Below, piece by piece: positions 30,041 through 42,000 of a stretch of DNA of 64,000 bases. Position 1 is the first letter of the stretch; each line of letters begins with the position of its first letter. The DNA is from Mycoplasma_N cavipharyngis (GTDB lineage Bacteria; Bacillota_I; Bacilli_A; Mycoplasmatales; Mycoplasmoidaceae). Both the position numbers and the translations under genes were made by a program. Under the pieces are notes generated by a model. The model was not told where the DNA came from. It ran no database searches and was given only the letters and a program-made list of their open reading frames with translations. The stretch spans positions 310,001 through 374,000 of the forward strand of contig NZ_CP155569.1 in NCBI RefSeq assembly GCF_042984175.1, in the 5' to 3' direction.

Positions 30041-32358
30041 TTATTTACTGATAGAACTTTCATTATTAATAACATAATTAATGTTATTAATTCTAAATCC
30101 AGCTTTACCTTTAGTTGCACTAGTACTTGTTTTAAATCATTGATAAGCACTAGCATTCATACCAACACGGTATTTGTATGAAAAACCATCAATTTTTTGT
30201 AATTCAAGAAAGAATCTAACTCTCATTACTGAATAATTAGCATTTCTGCGATATCTTTCTCATTCATATTTAAATATATCTCTTTCAAATCCACTAACTG
30301 AATAATTTTTAACATCATAAGCATACATTGTTTTTCAAGTGTAATTTGCTACTTTTGTACTTAATTTTTTAAAAGGAATTTCAAATGAATTTTGATTATC
30401 ATCATGAACATTCGCACGATAAACTTTGTCTTCTTGTCTTGCTATATTATTTCCTTGAAAATCAAAACCCTTATTAGCACTAATTAAAACTTGAGTTCTT
30501 CCAGGAGTATCTAAAACAATGTTGGTACGATTATTAGTTTCAGAAAGTCCAGTAAAATTAAATTTAATTTGAATTTGATCAGCAAACTCTTTTTGATCTT
30601 CAACATAACTTGCTATATTTTCAGTTGATCAGTCACTTCATTTAGTGTTATAGTCAAATAAATAAGCTTGTGTTGGTCAACGTCTTCATTGAACACCAGA
30701 ACTATTGGAATTATTAGCACCACCATTAATATTAGTAATTGAAGTTTTAGCATTACCACTAGAAACATCACGATTAAAGCGATTAATTGCTTTAATTTCA
30801 CTCTTATCTATTTTAGTTTTTTCATCGATCCCTTTTGAAAACGATTAACTTCAATGTTACTAATTTTCGAATCTAATTTAAATTGATCAGTGCTAATATC
30901 ACTAGAATGATTTGATTTTAAATAATTTAAATAATCAACTTTTTCATACAAATTAATAATTAATTCACCACCTAAATTGACTCTAGCAAATAGATTAACT
31001 TTAAAAATGCCTTGATTATTGTGTCTACCTTGAGATAAATCATAACTAATAATGTTTTGATGATAATAACTAACACCTTTTAAATTAGAAAAGTCAAAAT
31101 AGCCAAAATAACTATTTTTATACTCTTGTTTTTGACCATATTCAGCATCTAATAAGTTTAAAAGCAAGTCAAATTTAATTTGAATTCCTGGATTTGTTGG
31201 AATTGCATCTTTTCAATGATTAAAAAAATTAGTTTGTCATTGTGCACTGCTAAATTTCAAACTAACTAATTTTTCGCCAAATTGAGTTTCATCAACTTTA
31301 AAACCAGTATTTTGATCAGCATTTTGATTAGATGGTAATTGATTATTATCGGTTTGTGATTTTTGAATAATGTTATCATTATCTTCCAAATTATTAACAG
31401 CAGTATATCGTTTTTCAATTGCACCTTCTTTGAAAAAAGTTGTTGTATATTGATTGTTTTCAACAATACTACTATTTTCACTTTTAGGTAATTTAACTTT
31501 TTCAGATTGTTGTGGACCTTTAGGAATTGGTCAAAATCAATCACTTAAATTATTAGTTTGATTATTATTTCAAAAAACAATTGGTTTAAAAGCAGCATCT
31601 GTATTTTCACTACTAAAATTTAGTTTTAGTTTGTCATTATTATTAGCATTTAAACTATGATTTTTTAAATCTGAACCAACTAAAGAAATTTTAGTTTCAA
31701 ATTGACCCCTACGATCGATGTTGATATTAAGATAAGCAGTAATTTTACCCGTTAGGTTAATAAAATCATCATTTAAAGCATAATCAAAAATTTTATAAGT
31801 ACGTGATTTAACTAAACTTAAATCATTTAGTGAAAAACCAGTAATCAAATTTTGATAATCAAATTTTAAATCTTCTTTTGATTCATTACTATTAGTTGCA
31901 AATTGAAGGTTAAATAAAAAACCTAAATCAGGATCATAGCGATTTAAAAATTGTTCAATAAATTGTTCTTTACTAAATTTAGCATGAAACACTTCTTTAG
32001 TTTGTTCATTAAGATTATTGTTTTTTGAAGATAAATTAAACTCAACTACTTTTTGATTTTTTAGAGTTGTAAATTTATTTTGATCTAAATCCAAAGATTG
32101 TTTGGCATTAAGATTAGGAGCTTGAATTATTTGTAAATGATTTTGTTGTTGTGTACTGAATTTTTGATACTTATTTTCAAAAATAGGTACTTGAAAATTT
32201 TGGTCATAACCCGCTTGAATTGCTGAATAGTAATTAAATATTTGAGGACTAAAAGCAATTACAGTTCCAACACTGCCACCAATCACACCACTTAATAAAG
32301 ATATAAGCAAACCAATTCTTAATTTGCGATTAAATCTAAATAGATTTTTTAACTTCAT
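30041..32358 (-). pseudogene. Frameshifted membrane-anchored hypothetical gene
   Basis: The first part (32358 to TAG at 30808) encodes 516 residues with an N-terminal anchor (LRIGLLISLLSGVIGGSVGT) and a large extracellular-type domain ending ...VNRFQKGSMKKLK. The next part, about 260 residues to TAA at 30041, is in another frame (SKGIDEKTKIDKSEIKAINR through NNINYVINNESSISK) and has clear coding character. One extra A in the A6 run at about 30821-30826 would join them into about 772 residues. This may be a true frameshift, a slippage-controlled gene or a sequencing error. The family is not recognised. A TATAAT lies 46-52 nt upstream (- strand, 32410-32405). Confidence 0.65.
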
Positions 32359-32740
32359 AATTTTTTAAAATAATTATTTTTTACTTAAATTTATAAAAAA
32401 AACAATTATATTAATATATGCCTTTCTAATATTACAACGAATTGAACTTAATCAAAGATTTGCTTATTAAAAAATGATAATACCTATACTAAGTATTAGT
32501 TTTATTTTTATTTAGTATATCAACTTGATCATTTTTATTCAAAATTTCAAAAATAAATTTAGTTGATAAGTTTAATAATAATTAAATAGTTGTAATATTT
32601 TTTATAGTCGAATAATTCAATTAAGAATATTAACAACTGCAACTATTATAAAGTTGGATCATTAGTTATTTCCAAGCCTAAAATTAAAAAAATGTTGATT
32701 AAAATTACTTAATTTTTATTAATTCAGTTCGATTAAATAA
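32359..32740. other. Intergenic region, 380 bp
   Basis: AT-rich. It holds the - strand TATAAT at 32410-32405 for the 30041-32358 gene and another TATAAT-like box near 32650. Nothing coding is visible. Confidence 0.4.
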
Positions 32741-33199
32741 TTAATTATTATTTTTCATCTTATTAATTGCTTCTAAACTAGCAAGTTGGGGATAGTAAAA
32801 AACAAAATAAGCTAATAAGAAGGCAATTAAATGGAAAACAATTGTTGTTAGTAAAAAACTAATTGCTGTTCAACGAACATAATTAATTTGTCCACTAGCT
32901 AAATTAGTACTATAACGTCGTTTTAGAACAAAAAAAATGATCATACTAAAAAACAAACTAATGCCTAAACAAATAAAGGCACTATCAGGTGCACTATTAA
33001 TACTAAAACTATGATAAACTGAAGTTTTATCAATTATTTCAACAGCTAAAACAGGATTTTTTTGAGAAACTAGTCCAATTATTACTGTAATTAGAAGAGC
33101 AATGATGCCCCAAATAACTGCAGTGATGTATAAATATCTATTAGTTGATCAAAAATTAGAATTAATGATTCGAATGAAATAAGTTTGGATTCTAGTCAT
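32741..33199 (-). CDS. Small integral membrane protein
   Basis: 152 residues from ATG to TAA, two UGA-encoded Trp. Three hydrophobic segments: YITAVIWGIIALLITVIIGL (about 25-44), AFICLGISLFFSMIIFFVL (about 75-93) and ISFLLTTIVFHLIAFLLAYF (about 115-135). Short basic loops separate them and the tail is MKKMKNN-like. No domain recognised. It lies downstream of fusA in the same direction but is separated from it by a terminator. Confidence 0.7.
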
Positions 33200-33250
33200 A
33201 TTATTATTTTTATATAGTTCTATTAATTTAATATAATAATCAAATAAATT

Positions 33251-33293
33251 AAAAAAACTATTTAAGATGAATAAAGATCTCAAATAGTTTTTA
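33251..33293 (-). terminator. Terminator of the str operon
   Basis: On the - strand AAAAACTATTT / AAATAGTTTTTTT inverted repeat with an 18-nt loop region, 43 nt after the fusA stop. Confidence 0.7.
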
Positions 33294-33335
33294 ATATTTT
33301 TTAATTGAAATATTTTTTAAATTAATGCACAAATC

Positions 33336-35408
33336 TTATTTTTTAGTGCGCATTTCTAAAATTTCATTAGTAATTGATTTAGGTGCTTGTTCATAATGAG
33401 AAAAAGTCATTGTGTAATTACCACGACCTTGAGTAAATGAACGTAAATCAGTTGCATAACCAAACATTTCTTTTAATGGTACTTTTGAACGAATGATTTG
33501 AACATTATCTCTTTGATCAGTTCCTTCAATTTGACCCCGTCGTGAAGAAATATCGCCCATTGTATCACCAAAATATTGATCAGGAACAGTTACTTCAACA
33601 TTCATAATTGGTTCTAATAATACAGGCTGACACGATTTAGCAGCTTCTTTTAAAGCAATTGACGCAGCGATTCTAAAAGCCATTTCATTTGAGTCAACAT
33701 CATGATAAGATCCATCAAACAATGTTGCTTTAACATCAATTAGTTGATAACCAGATAATGGTCCAGTTTTCATTGCATCAATTAAACCAGCTTGAATTGG
33801 TTTGATATATTCTTTAGGAATTCTACCACCAACAATTTTATCAACGAATTCAAAACCTTTATCTTTGTTAGGCTCAAACTTAATTCAAACATGACCATAA
33901 TTACCCCTACCACCCGATTGTTTAATGTATTTTCCTTCAATATCAGCAGTATTAGTAAATGTTTCACGATAAGAAACTTGTGGTGCACCAACATTAACTT
34001 CTACTTTAAATTCTCGTTTCATACGGTCAACAATAATTTCTAAGTGTAATTCGCCCATACCAGAAATAATTGTTTGACCTGTTTCTTGATCAGTGTGCGC
34101 TTTAAATGTTGGATCTTCTTCTGATAATTTTGATAATGCTAATGACATTTTTTCTTGATCAGCTTTTGATTTAGGTTCTACTGCTAGTGAAATTACTGGT
34201 TCAGCAAATTGCATTGATTCTAAAATAATTTCATTACTTTCATCACATAAAGTATTACCAGTACCAGTATCTTTTAAACCAACTACAGCACAAATATCAC
34301 CAGCACGAATTTCTTCAATTTCTTCACGATTATTAGAATGCATTTTCACTAATCGTGAGACTCGTTCTTTAATTCCTTTAGTTGAATTGTAAACATAAGA
34401 TCCTTTTTTAAGTATCCCTGAATAAACACGAATAAAAGTTAGTCGACCAACAAAAGGATCAGTGGCAATTTTAAAGGCCAATGCTGCAAATGGTTGATGA
34501 TCATCGTTGTTACGCTCAACAATTTTACCATTAGTAGTTTCACCTTTAATTGCTGGAACATCAGTTGGTGAAGGAAGATAATCAACAACAGCATCTAATA
34601 ATAATTTAACTCCTTTATTTTTAAAAGCAGTACCACATAAGACAGGGAAAAATTCTGCTGTTAAAACTAATTTTCTAATACATTTTTTGATTTCAGGAAC
34701 ACTAATAGTTGCTCCATCAAGATATTTAGTTAAAACTGCTTCATCAGCCACAACAACTTCATCTAACATTTCATGATGCATTTTTTTAGCTTGTTCAACT
34801 AAATCATCAGGAATAGGGATTTCAACATAATTTTCTTCTTGTTGCCCATCAAAACTATAAGCTTTCATTTCAACAAGATCAACAACTCCTCTAAAATCAG
34901 CTTCAACACCAATATTTAATTGAATTGGCACAGCTTTTACTCCTAAACGATCAGAAATTGATTTTACTGAACGAAGAAAATGAGCACCAATTTTGTCCAT
35001 TTTGTTACAAAAAACAATTCTTGGGACATTATAACGAGTTGCTTGTCTTCAAACAGTTTCTGTTTGAGGTTCAACTCCCATTTGCGAATCTAAAACAGCT
35101 ACTGCTCCATCTAAAACACGTAAAGAACGTTCAACTTCAACTGTGAAATCAACGTGTCCTGGTGTGTCAATTAAGTTTAATTGGTGATTTTTTCAAGTGA
35201 CAAAAGTAGCTGCTGATGTAATTGTAATGCCTCGTTCTTTTTCTTGAGCCATTCAATCCATAGTTGCACCACCATTATGAACTTCACCAATTTTATGGGT
35301 TTTACCAGCGTGATATAAAATTCGTTCACTAGTTGTGGTTTTACCAGCATCAATGTGGGCCATAATTCCAAAATTACGGAATTTATCTAGATCAAACATG
35401 CGATTCAT
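33336..35408 (-). CDS. fusA: Elongation factor G
   Basis: 690 residues, normal length. GTPase motifs: GIMAHIDAGKTTT (residues about 14-26), the effector ERGITITSAAT, DTPGHVDF and NKMDK. Domain II and the later domains follow, with SGMGELHLEI (domain III) and domain IV around GRGNYGHVWI. EF-G translocates tRNA and mRNA on the ribosome and helps recycle it. I use ATG 35408; an alternative ATG three codons in is less likely to matter. Third gene of the rpsL-rpsG-fusA operon. No tuf gene follows here, unlike in E. coli. Confidence 0.98.
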
Positions 35409-35503
35409 ATTTTTTTAAGTAACTAATTCTGTTTCTATAAATTGATTTTTGTAAATTTTAATATTGTGATTGATTGAAATGGAAAAAATATTAAAAAAAT
35501 TAA

Positions 35504-35971
35504 CTAAAAACGTAAATGAGCAAATGCTTTATTTGCTTCAGCCATTTTTGTAGTGTCTTCTCGTTTTTTAACTGATGCTCCAGTATTATTTGCAGCATCA
35601 ATAATTTCATTTGCTAAACGTAATAACATTGTTTTTTCATTACGTTTGCGACTGAATAAAATTAATCAACGTAAGCCTAAAGTTTCTCTTCGTTCTTTAG
35701 AAACTTCAGTTGGAACTTGATAATTAGATCCAGCAACACGGCGCACTCTTAATTCGATTGTTGGAGAAATGTTTTTTAAAGCAGCATGAAAAACATCTAA
35801 TGCTGGCTTTTTAGTTTTAGATTCGACTAGTTTAAAAGCGTCATATAAAATTTTTTGAGCAGTACTTTTTTTACCTTCATACATAATCATATTAATTGCT
35901 TTACTTACAATTCTTGAATTATATAAAGGATCTGGTAGTACGAAACGTTTTGGTGCTTTAGCTTTACGCAT
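35504..35971 (-). CDS. rpsG: Ribosomal protein S7 (uS7)
   Basis: 155 residues, the normal size. Starts MRKAKAPKRFVLPDPLYNSR and contains the rRNA-binding segment RVRRVAGSNYQVP and a C-terminal KREDTTKMAEANKAFAHLRF. S7 nucleates assembly of the 30S head by binding the 3' domain of 16S rRNA. It lies between rpsL (57 nt) and fusA (95 nt), the standard str operon order. One UGA Trp (RWLI). Confidence 0.98.
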
Positions 35972-36028
35972 AATTGAATAAAAAGTTTCCTTTACTTATT
36001 ATTTAGATTTAAAAATGTTTAATTTAAA

Positions 36029-36451
36029 CTATTTAGCAGTTGGTTTTGGTCGCTTAGCACCATAAGAAGAACGTTGTTGTCGTCTTTTTTCAAGTCCAAC
36101 AGTATCAAAAGTACCACGAACAATATGATAACGTACTCCAGGTAAATCTTTTACTCTACCACCACGAATCATCACAACATTATGTTCTTGTAAGTTGTGG
36201 CCTTCACCTGGAATGTATGCTAAAACTTCATCATTATTTGTCAAACGTACTTTAGCATATTTTCTTAATGCAGAATTTGGTTTTTTAGGGGTCATAGTCC
36301 CCACACGAGTACATACACCACGTTTGAAGGGAGCAGCACCATCGTTATGAACTTTTTTTAATGAGTTTCATGTTTTTAATAATGCTTGTGAACGTGATTT
36401 TTTAATTTTACGTTTACGTTCATATCGCACTAATTGGGCAATTGTTGGCAT
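36029..36451 (-). CDS. rpsL: Ribosomal protein S12 (uS12)
   Basis: 140 residues. Begins MPTIAQLVRYERKRK, has KRGVCTRVGTMTPKKPNSAL with the Lys at the streptomycin/decoding site, and VMIRGGRVKDLPGVRYHIV. S12 contacts the decoding centre and affects accuracy. The Lys in TPKKPNS suggests the usual streptomycin-sensitive form. The ribosome binding site AGGTGAAAG directly precedes ATG. First gene of the str operon. Confidence 0.98.
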
Positions 36452-36818
36452 CTTTCACCTAATTTATAAATTTTTATTGTTATTTAATAAATAATTTTGT
36501 TTTTATATATTATATAAAGAGAATAAGTTAATTAAAAACTTATTGAAATTAACAACACATCCGTGTGTATCAAAAACAAAATAACAAATAGTAATTATAA
36601 TTAAAATTTTATTTTTTTATCATTTATTTTGCTTCAAAAAGTTCACAATTTATTAAAAAATTGCTTTTTCTGATTAAAATTTTCTTATTAAATATTATTC
36701 TTAGAAGATCATCATTAATTTTTTTGATTATAAAAATTAATGATCATAATTAAGATAGTATTACAATCAGTTTGATAAGAAAATTTGATTGATATTCAAT
36801 TGATAAAATCTTTTTATT
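36452..36818. other. Divergent promoter region of str operon and phosphoesterase operon
   Basis: About 370 bp. A - strand TATAAT (36514-36509) lies about 58 nt before rpsL. A small ACAC/GTGT hairpin near 36553 and several AT runs are visible. No coding sequence. Confidence 0.5.
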
Positions 36819-37349
36819 ATGAAAAATATGAAAGTTACTATTTTAGTTGTTTCAGATAATCATGGAAGTTTAGATAACATTCATCATTTAATCAAAAAGA
36901 AACAGTATGATGCTATTTTACATGCAGGTGATTATACATGTAATTGTCAAGATGTGCTTTTAATCCATCCAAAAACTTATTTTACATTAGGTAATAATGA
37001 TTTTGCTCAAGATATTAAGTTTATGTCAGAAGATGGGATTTATTATCCAAAAGATAATGCGTATGTGATTACAATTGCTAATTACAAATTTGTTATTGTT
37101 CATGGTCATTTACAACTTGAAGGTTTTTATCAATTACAAGTGAGCAAATTTAAACAATTAGCTAAAAAATATCATGCTCAATTTGTTATTTTTGGTCAAA
37201 CTCACATACCAACTTATCATCAAGTTGATCAAATTCACATTTTAAATCCTGGATCAATCAATTTTCCTAGAAGTAATATGGGAAAAACTTATGCTGAAAT
37301 TGAGTTTGAAAATGATCAACCAGCAAAAGTTACAATTTGTCGATTCTAA
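36819..37349 (+). CDS. YfcE/MJ0936-type metallophosphoesterase
   Basis: 176 residues. Metal-binding motifs in order: SDNHGSLDN, HAGDYTC, GNNDF, VHGHLQL and GQTHIPTYHQ, ending with ILNPGSINFPRS. This is the calcineurin-like phosphodiesterase set of the YfcE group (MG207 type). It hydrolyses phosphodiesters such as artificial substrates or cyclic nucleotides; the natural substrate is uncertain. First gene of the long + strand block, divergent from rpsL. MKNMKV offers two possible ATGs; I use the first. Confidence 0.88.
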   Translation: MKNMKVTILVVSDNHGSLDNIHHLIKKKQYDAILHAGDYTCNCQDVLLIHPKTYFTLGNNDFAQDIKFMSEDGIYYPKDNAYVITIANYKFVIVHGHLQLEGFYQLQVSKFKQLAKKYHAQFVIFGQTHIPTYHQVDQIHILNPGSINFPRSNMGKTYAEIEFENDQPAKVTICRF

Positions 37350-37460
37350 ATTAAATTGTGTTTTTTTAGCATATTTTGTATAAAATTTAGAATAGCAATT
37401 TTAAACAAATAAATAAGTTTTTTTATTAATAGTTAGAAAATATTAAAAAATTAAAAAGCA

Positions 37461-40328
37461 ATGAAAAAAATTTTAGTTACTAGTAATTTTAGTGTTGGTG
37501 ATGCTTTTGCAGAATTTTCTTTGAAATATAGTATCCCAAACTATTATTTCAACGTATTTAAACATACTTTATCCATGTATCATGTTGATCTATTCAATCA
37601 AGGATTCAACTTTAAACAATTTTGAGCTAAAGAAGTAGAGAAAAACGTTAATTTATTTGAAGTTGATGGTGTTAATATTTTACATATTAACAGTAATGAT
37701 GCTAATTTTGTGACATCATCAAATTTGAATTCATTAGCTACTAAATATGAAGCCCAAATTGTTTTTTCACTAAATAAGCATGAAAATTTTCGATACCGTA
37801 ATGGTATTTTATTTGTTAATCACAAGTTATTTCAAGAATCTAATCAAACAAATAGTGACGATTTAAGTTTATTAATAACTTTAGATCAAGGTTATTTAAA
37901 ATATGCTGTTTTAAATTCACACCAAAAATTAGTTAACAATGACTTTAAAACTAAAACAATTAAAACTTATTATGGTTTAAAAAACATTCCTCATTTAAAA
38001 AATAAGAACATTTTAACTCCTGAAGAAGCTGCTGAAGTTAATGGACGTTACAATAATGCTTCTAATATTGATCTAACTCACTTATATAATGATCATTTAG
38101 TTAGTTTGAAATTTTTAAACCGTCACAATATTGATCCTGATATTAAAAATTTAAATAATCGCGCTTTTTCACAAAATAATATTTTTCATGATAAATCAAG
38201 TTTTAGTGAACCATTAGTTAATGCTAGTAATGATACTAATTTAAATGATTCATTATCTAATAACCAAATTGATGTTAATGCTATTTTAAATGAACCACTT
38301 ATTAGTTCTGGTGATCAACAACAATCCACAAGTTCTGAATTACATAGTGATTATTTTGAATTATCTAATATTAATAAACAAAATAAAACGAATGATTTTA
38401 ATTTAGAAGGTTATCAAAAAAACGCAACTAAAGATCAGAACATTTTAGATTTAGATCATGATCAATTTTTAAGAAAAATCGATCAATTAGACTCAAAAGA
38501 TACTAATCAAGAATTTGATCTTAGTTCTGAAGATCAAAATCAAGCAGGTTTTAAAGCAGGTTTCAATATTGAGGATCCTTCTGTTATTGAAGATTTAGCA
38601 TATGCTAGTGCTCAATCTGTTCATAAAACTAATGTTATAACTGAGCAATTAAACACTGAAAACAATAATTTACAAACATCAAATCCAATTAGATCAGATT
38701 CATTAGATTCTCATGTAGATAGTGAAACTAACTTATTTGAAAAATTTCAAGATGATTCATTACTAACTGATTCAATCACTGATAACTCTCAAGCAAGTGA
38801 TACGATGACTAATGATTCTCAAAGCTTAGATAATCTTGTTTCATTTGATCAAGTTGATACTAATTCAAGTGATAATTTTGATTTATCAGATTCTAATTTT
38901 GAAATTAATAGTACATCTGATTTAACTTCTGAACAACTAGCAAATGATTCATTATCATTTGATTCAATTACTACTGATGTTCAAAAAGATGATTCAATTA
39001 GTTCTGATTCTACTAATCTTTTATTTGATCAAATAAGCGATCAGTCAACTGATAATTTCGATTCAGTTGCTCAACAACTAACAAACGATTCATTATTGGC
39101 TGATCAAGTAGCAGACCAAGTTGCTATTGCTGATGCAGAATTGGAAAATCAAATAATTAATGATCAAATGAATCAAGATTATGATTCAGATACAATTAGT
39201 TCAACAACTAAAATTTTAGAAGATAGTATTGATGATGAAGTTTTAAAATTTAAAGCAATTAATAAAGTATTGCACAAAATTTCTTTTTTATTTCATAAAT
39301 TTAAAGTTAAAAAAATTAAATTAGATCAAGAAGAAGATTTAATATTAACTAAAAGTAATGGTGAAACAATAACTGATCAAAATGATGATTCAGAAATAAT
39401 GGTATCTGCAAGTAGTGTTGATTCTGATCAAAGTGAAAATAATCTTTTAAATGAATCACATGATGAAAATACTACACTTGATTTTGATGATTTAGTTAAT
39501 GATAATCATAAAATCGATCTTGATCAAGAAGAAATGGATCGAATCTTTCAGTTAGATTCAGAAACTTCTGATAATGATACAGTGGTTGAAACTCAGTTTA
39601 ATGATTTAAATGCTCATTCTGATCAGATGACTGATCTTGATCAACAAAGTGATTCATTAATGACTGATGCAAATAGTGATAATAATCAAATTACTAATTT
39701 TGATCAACAAACAAATATCATTAGTGAATCTTATGATCCTAACTTTGATCATCAATTTAATGATCAAACTGATAAATTAATTCAAATTAATCAAGATACT
39801 ACTGATTTGAGTGAAAATAGTTTTAATAGTACTACTACATCTTTTGATGATCAGCAAACTGATCAGTTCCAATTATCTGAAGATAAAAAATTACGTCGTC
39901 AAAGTTATATCAAACTTTTAACTGAACTATTAGAAGATTGTGAAAAAGCAATTATTGAGTTTTGTCAATCATCAGATGCTTCTGAGGCTGAAACTATTGC
40001 AATGCTAAAAAGTTTTCGTAAATCAGTTGCCTTTTTAAATAGTGATGTTATTGACAAACCAATTGAAGATCAATTTGTTAATAATGTTTTTGAAATTGAT
40101 GATTTAGTTTTAGAAACAATTGAAGCTGAATTACGTAATATGATTCATAATTTCTATCGTCGTAGTTTAAATTTAAATAATTTGAAAAAACGAATTCGCT
40201 TACAAGAATATATTACTAATAAAGGTAAAAAAATTAATGATTATTTAATTAATCGAACTGTTGAAATTAAAAAATTCCAAAGTAAAAATACAGAAATTTT
40301 ATCTGAAATTGAATCAGGAATCGCTTAA
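37461..40328 (+). CDS. Large acidic Asp/Ser-rich intracellular protein
   Basis: 955 residues. No signal peptide. Residues 1-220 look globular (MKKILVTSNFSVGDAFAEFS at the start). Residues about 240-790 are low complexity, rich in Asp, Ser, Asn and Gln, with imperfect repeats such as NDSLSFDSI, NDSLLADQV and LDQQSDSLM. Residues about 800-955 are basic and helical (LKKRIRLQEYITNKGKKIN). Long acidic intracellular proteins with a basic end are seen among terminal-organelle cytoskeletal proteins of the M. pneumoniae group, so a cytadherence role is possible, but I see no EAGR box. Family not recognised. A terminator follows. Confidence 0.7.
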
Positions 40329-40365
40329 TTACAAACTGTTTTTGCTTTAAATAAACTAAAATTAA

Positions 40366-40402
40366 AAAAGGATCACACTAAAACTAAGTGTGATTTTTTA
40401 TT
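40366..40402 (+). terminator. Intrinsic terminator
   Basis: ATCACACT / AGTGTGAT hairpin followed by TTTTTTATTTT, ending the transcript of the acidic protein gene. Confidence 0.75.
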
Positions 40403-40524
40403 TTGATTAATTAATTTTTCTTATCAAATTTTAATAGTAAAATTTGATAAATTATCTAATTAAATATTAGTTATAAAACGATTTTTTTTATTGAAATAAC
40501 TATCATTATTATTTACTTTTTTTA

Positions 40525-40530
40525 TATAAT
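40525..40530 (+). promoter_or_regulatory. Candidate -10 box of the pot operon
   Basis: TATAAT about 83 nt upstream of the potA start. No convincing -35 box. Confidence 0.45.
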
Positions 40531-40612
40531 TATCATAGTTTTTAAATCAATTTTTATGTCTTAAATTTAAGATTTAAGAAAAATTATTTTTAATAAGAAT
40601 GAGGATTATTTA

Positions 40613-41965
40613 GTGCAAAAAAAGTCATTAATTTCTTTGCGTCATATTAATAAGAAGTATGACAATAATTTAACTGTAATAGAAGATCTATCTCTTGATA
40701 TTGAAGAAGGATCATTTATCACAATTTTAGGTCCAAGTGGATGTGGCAAATCTACTTTATTAAAAATGATTGGAGGCTTTGAATTGCCTACTAGAGGACA
40801 AATTTTGTTAAACGGGTTAGATATTAAAGATATGCCAATTTATCAACGTCCAACTGCAACTGTTTTTCAAGATTATGCCCTTTTTCCTAATATGAATGTG
40901 TATCAAAACATTGCTTATGGTTTAAAAAAAATGACAATTCCTAAAGAAGATGTCAAAAATTTAGAGACTAAAGTTAATTTAGCAGAAAATACTGCGAAAT
41001 TAAAAGCTGAAGAAAAATTAAAAGAAAATAGCAAAAAAATTAATGCTCTAAAAAAACGGATTGCACAAGAACAAGAAAAATTGTCACAAATCAAAAATTC
41101 AAAATCAATCAATTATAAAATAAAAAAAATGCTCATTAAGTCATTAGATGATAATTTAATTGATTTAGATTATTGAAAATCATATTGGGAAACTTATCCT
41201 TTATTACATAAAAATAACGCTGTTAAAAAATATTTAACTCGAAAATTAACTAAATCTGAAATTAAAGAGAAAGTTGATCAAGTTTTAAAATTAGTTGGTC
41301 TTGAAGGTAATGAATATAAACGACCTGAAGAATTATCAGGTGGCCAACGTCAAAGAGTAGCATTAGCAAGAGCGATTGTTACTTTACCTAAAGTTTTATT
41401 ATTAGATGAACCATTATCAGCATTAGATGCTAAAGTGCGCAAACAAATGCAAATGGAACTAAAAAGAATTCATCATGAATTAGGAATTACTTTTATTTTA
41501 TTAACACATGATCAAGAAGAAGCTTTAGTTTTATCTGATAAAATCGTTGTTATGTCTAAAGGTAAAATTGAGCAAATTGGTACTTCAAATGAAGTTTATG
41601 ATTCACCATCAAATGTTTGGGTTTCTAATTTTATTGGTAAAGCTAATTTGTTTGAAGGTGTTTATTTAGCACCTGGAAAACTAAAATTTTATGATCAAAC
41701 AATTGAGACTGATGTAATTGAAGGCTTTGATGTTAATGAAAAAGTATATATTATGACTCGACCTGAAGATTTTGATGTAGTTGAAACTAATAAAGGCTAT
41801 ATTAATGTTTTTGTTGAAGAAGTAATTTATACTGGTAAATTATGAGAATTAAAATGCCAATATCAAGATCGCATTATTTATGTTGAAAACATTGATGAAA
41901 TTCAACCTGGGCAAACAATTGGTTTACTTTGAGATAAAATTGATGTTCATGTGATGAAGCAATAA
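40613..41965 (+). CDS. potA: Polyamine ABC transporter ATP-binding protein
   Basis: 450 residues from GTG, with GAGGAT about 7 nt upstream. Walker A GPSGCGKST (about 41-49), Q-loop VFQDYALFPNMNVY, signature LSGGQRQRVALARAI (about 243-257), Walker B LLLDEPLSALD, H-loop LLTHDQEEA, and a C-terminal TOBE-like domain (IMTRPEDFDV). Between the Q-loop and the signature is a charged, coiled-coil-like insertion of about 110 residues, which standard PotA lacks and M. genitalium MG042 also shows (from memory). It energises spermidine/putrescine import with PotB and PotC. Confidence 0.93.
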
Positions 41966-42000
41966 ATTGATTGAAAGACGATTATTAAAAATTTAAAAAA

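Noticed and set aside
35404..35503. A missing gene between fusA and rpsG
   Set aside because: The 95-nt gap has no frame and no start; it is an ordinary operon spacer.
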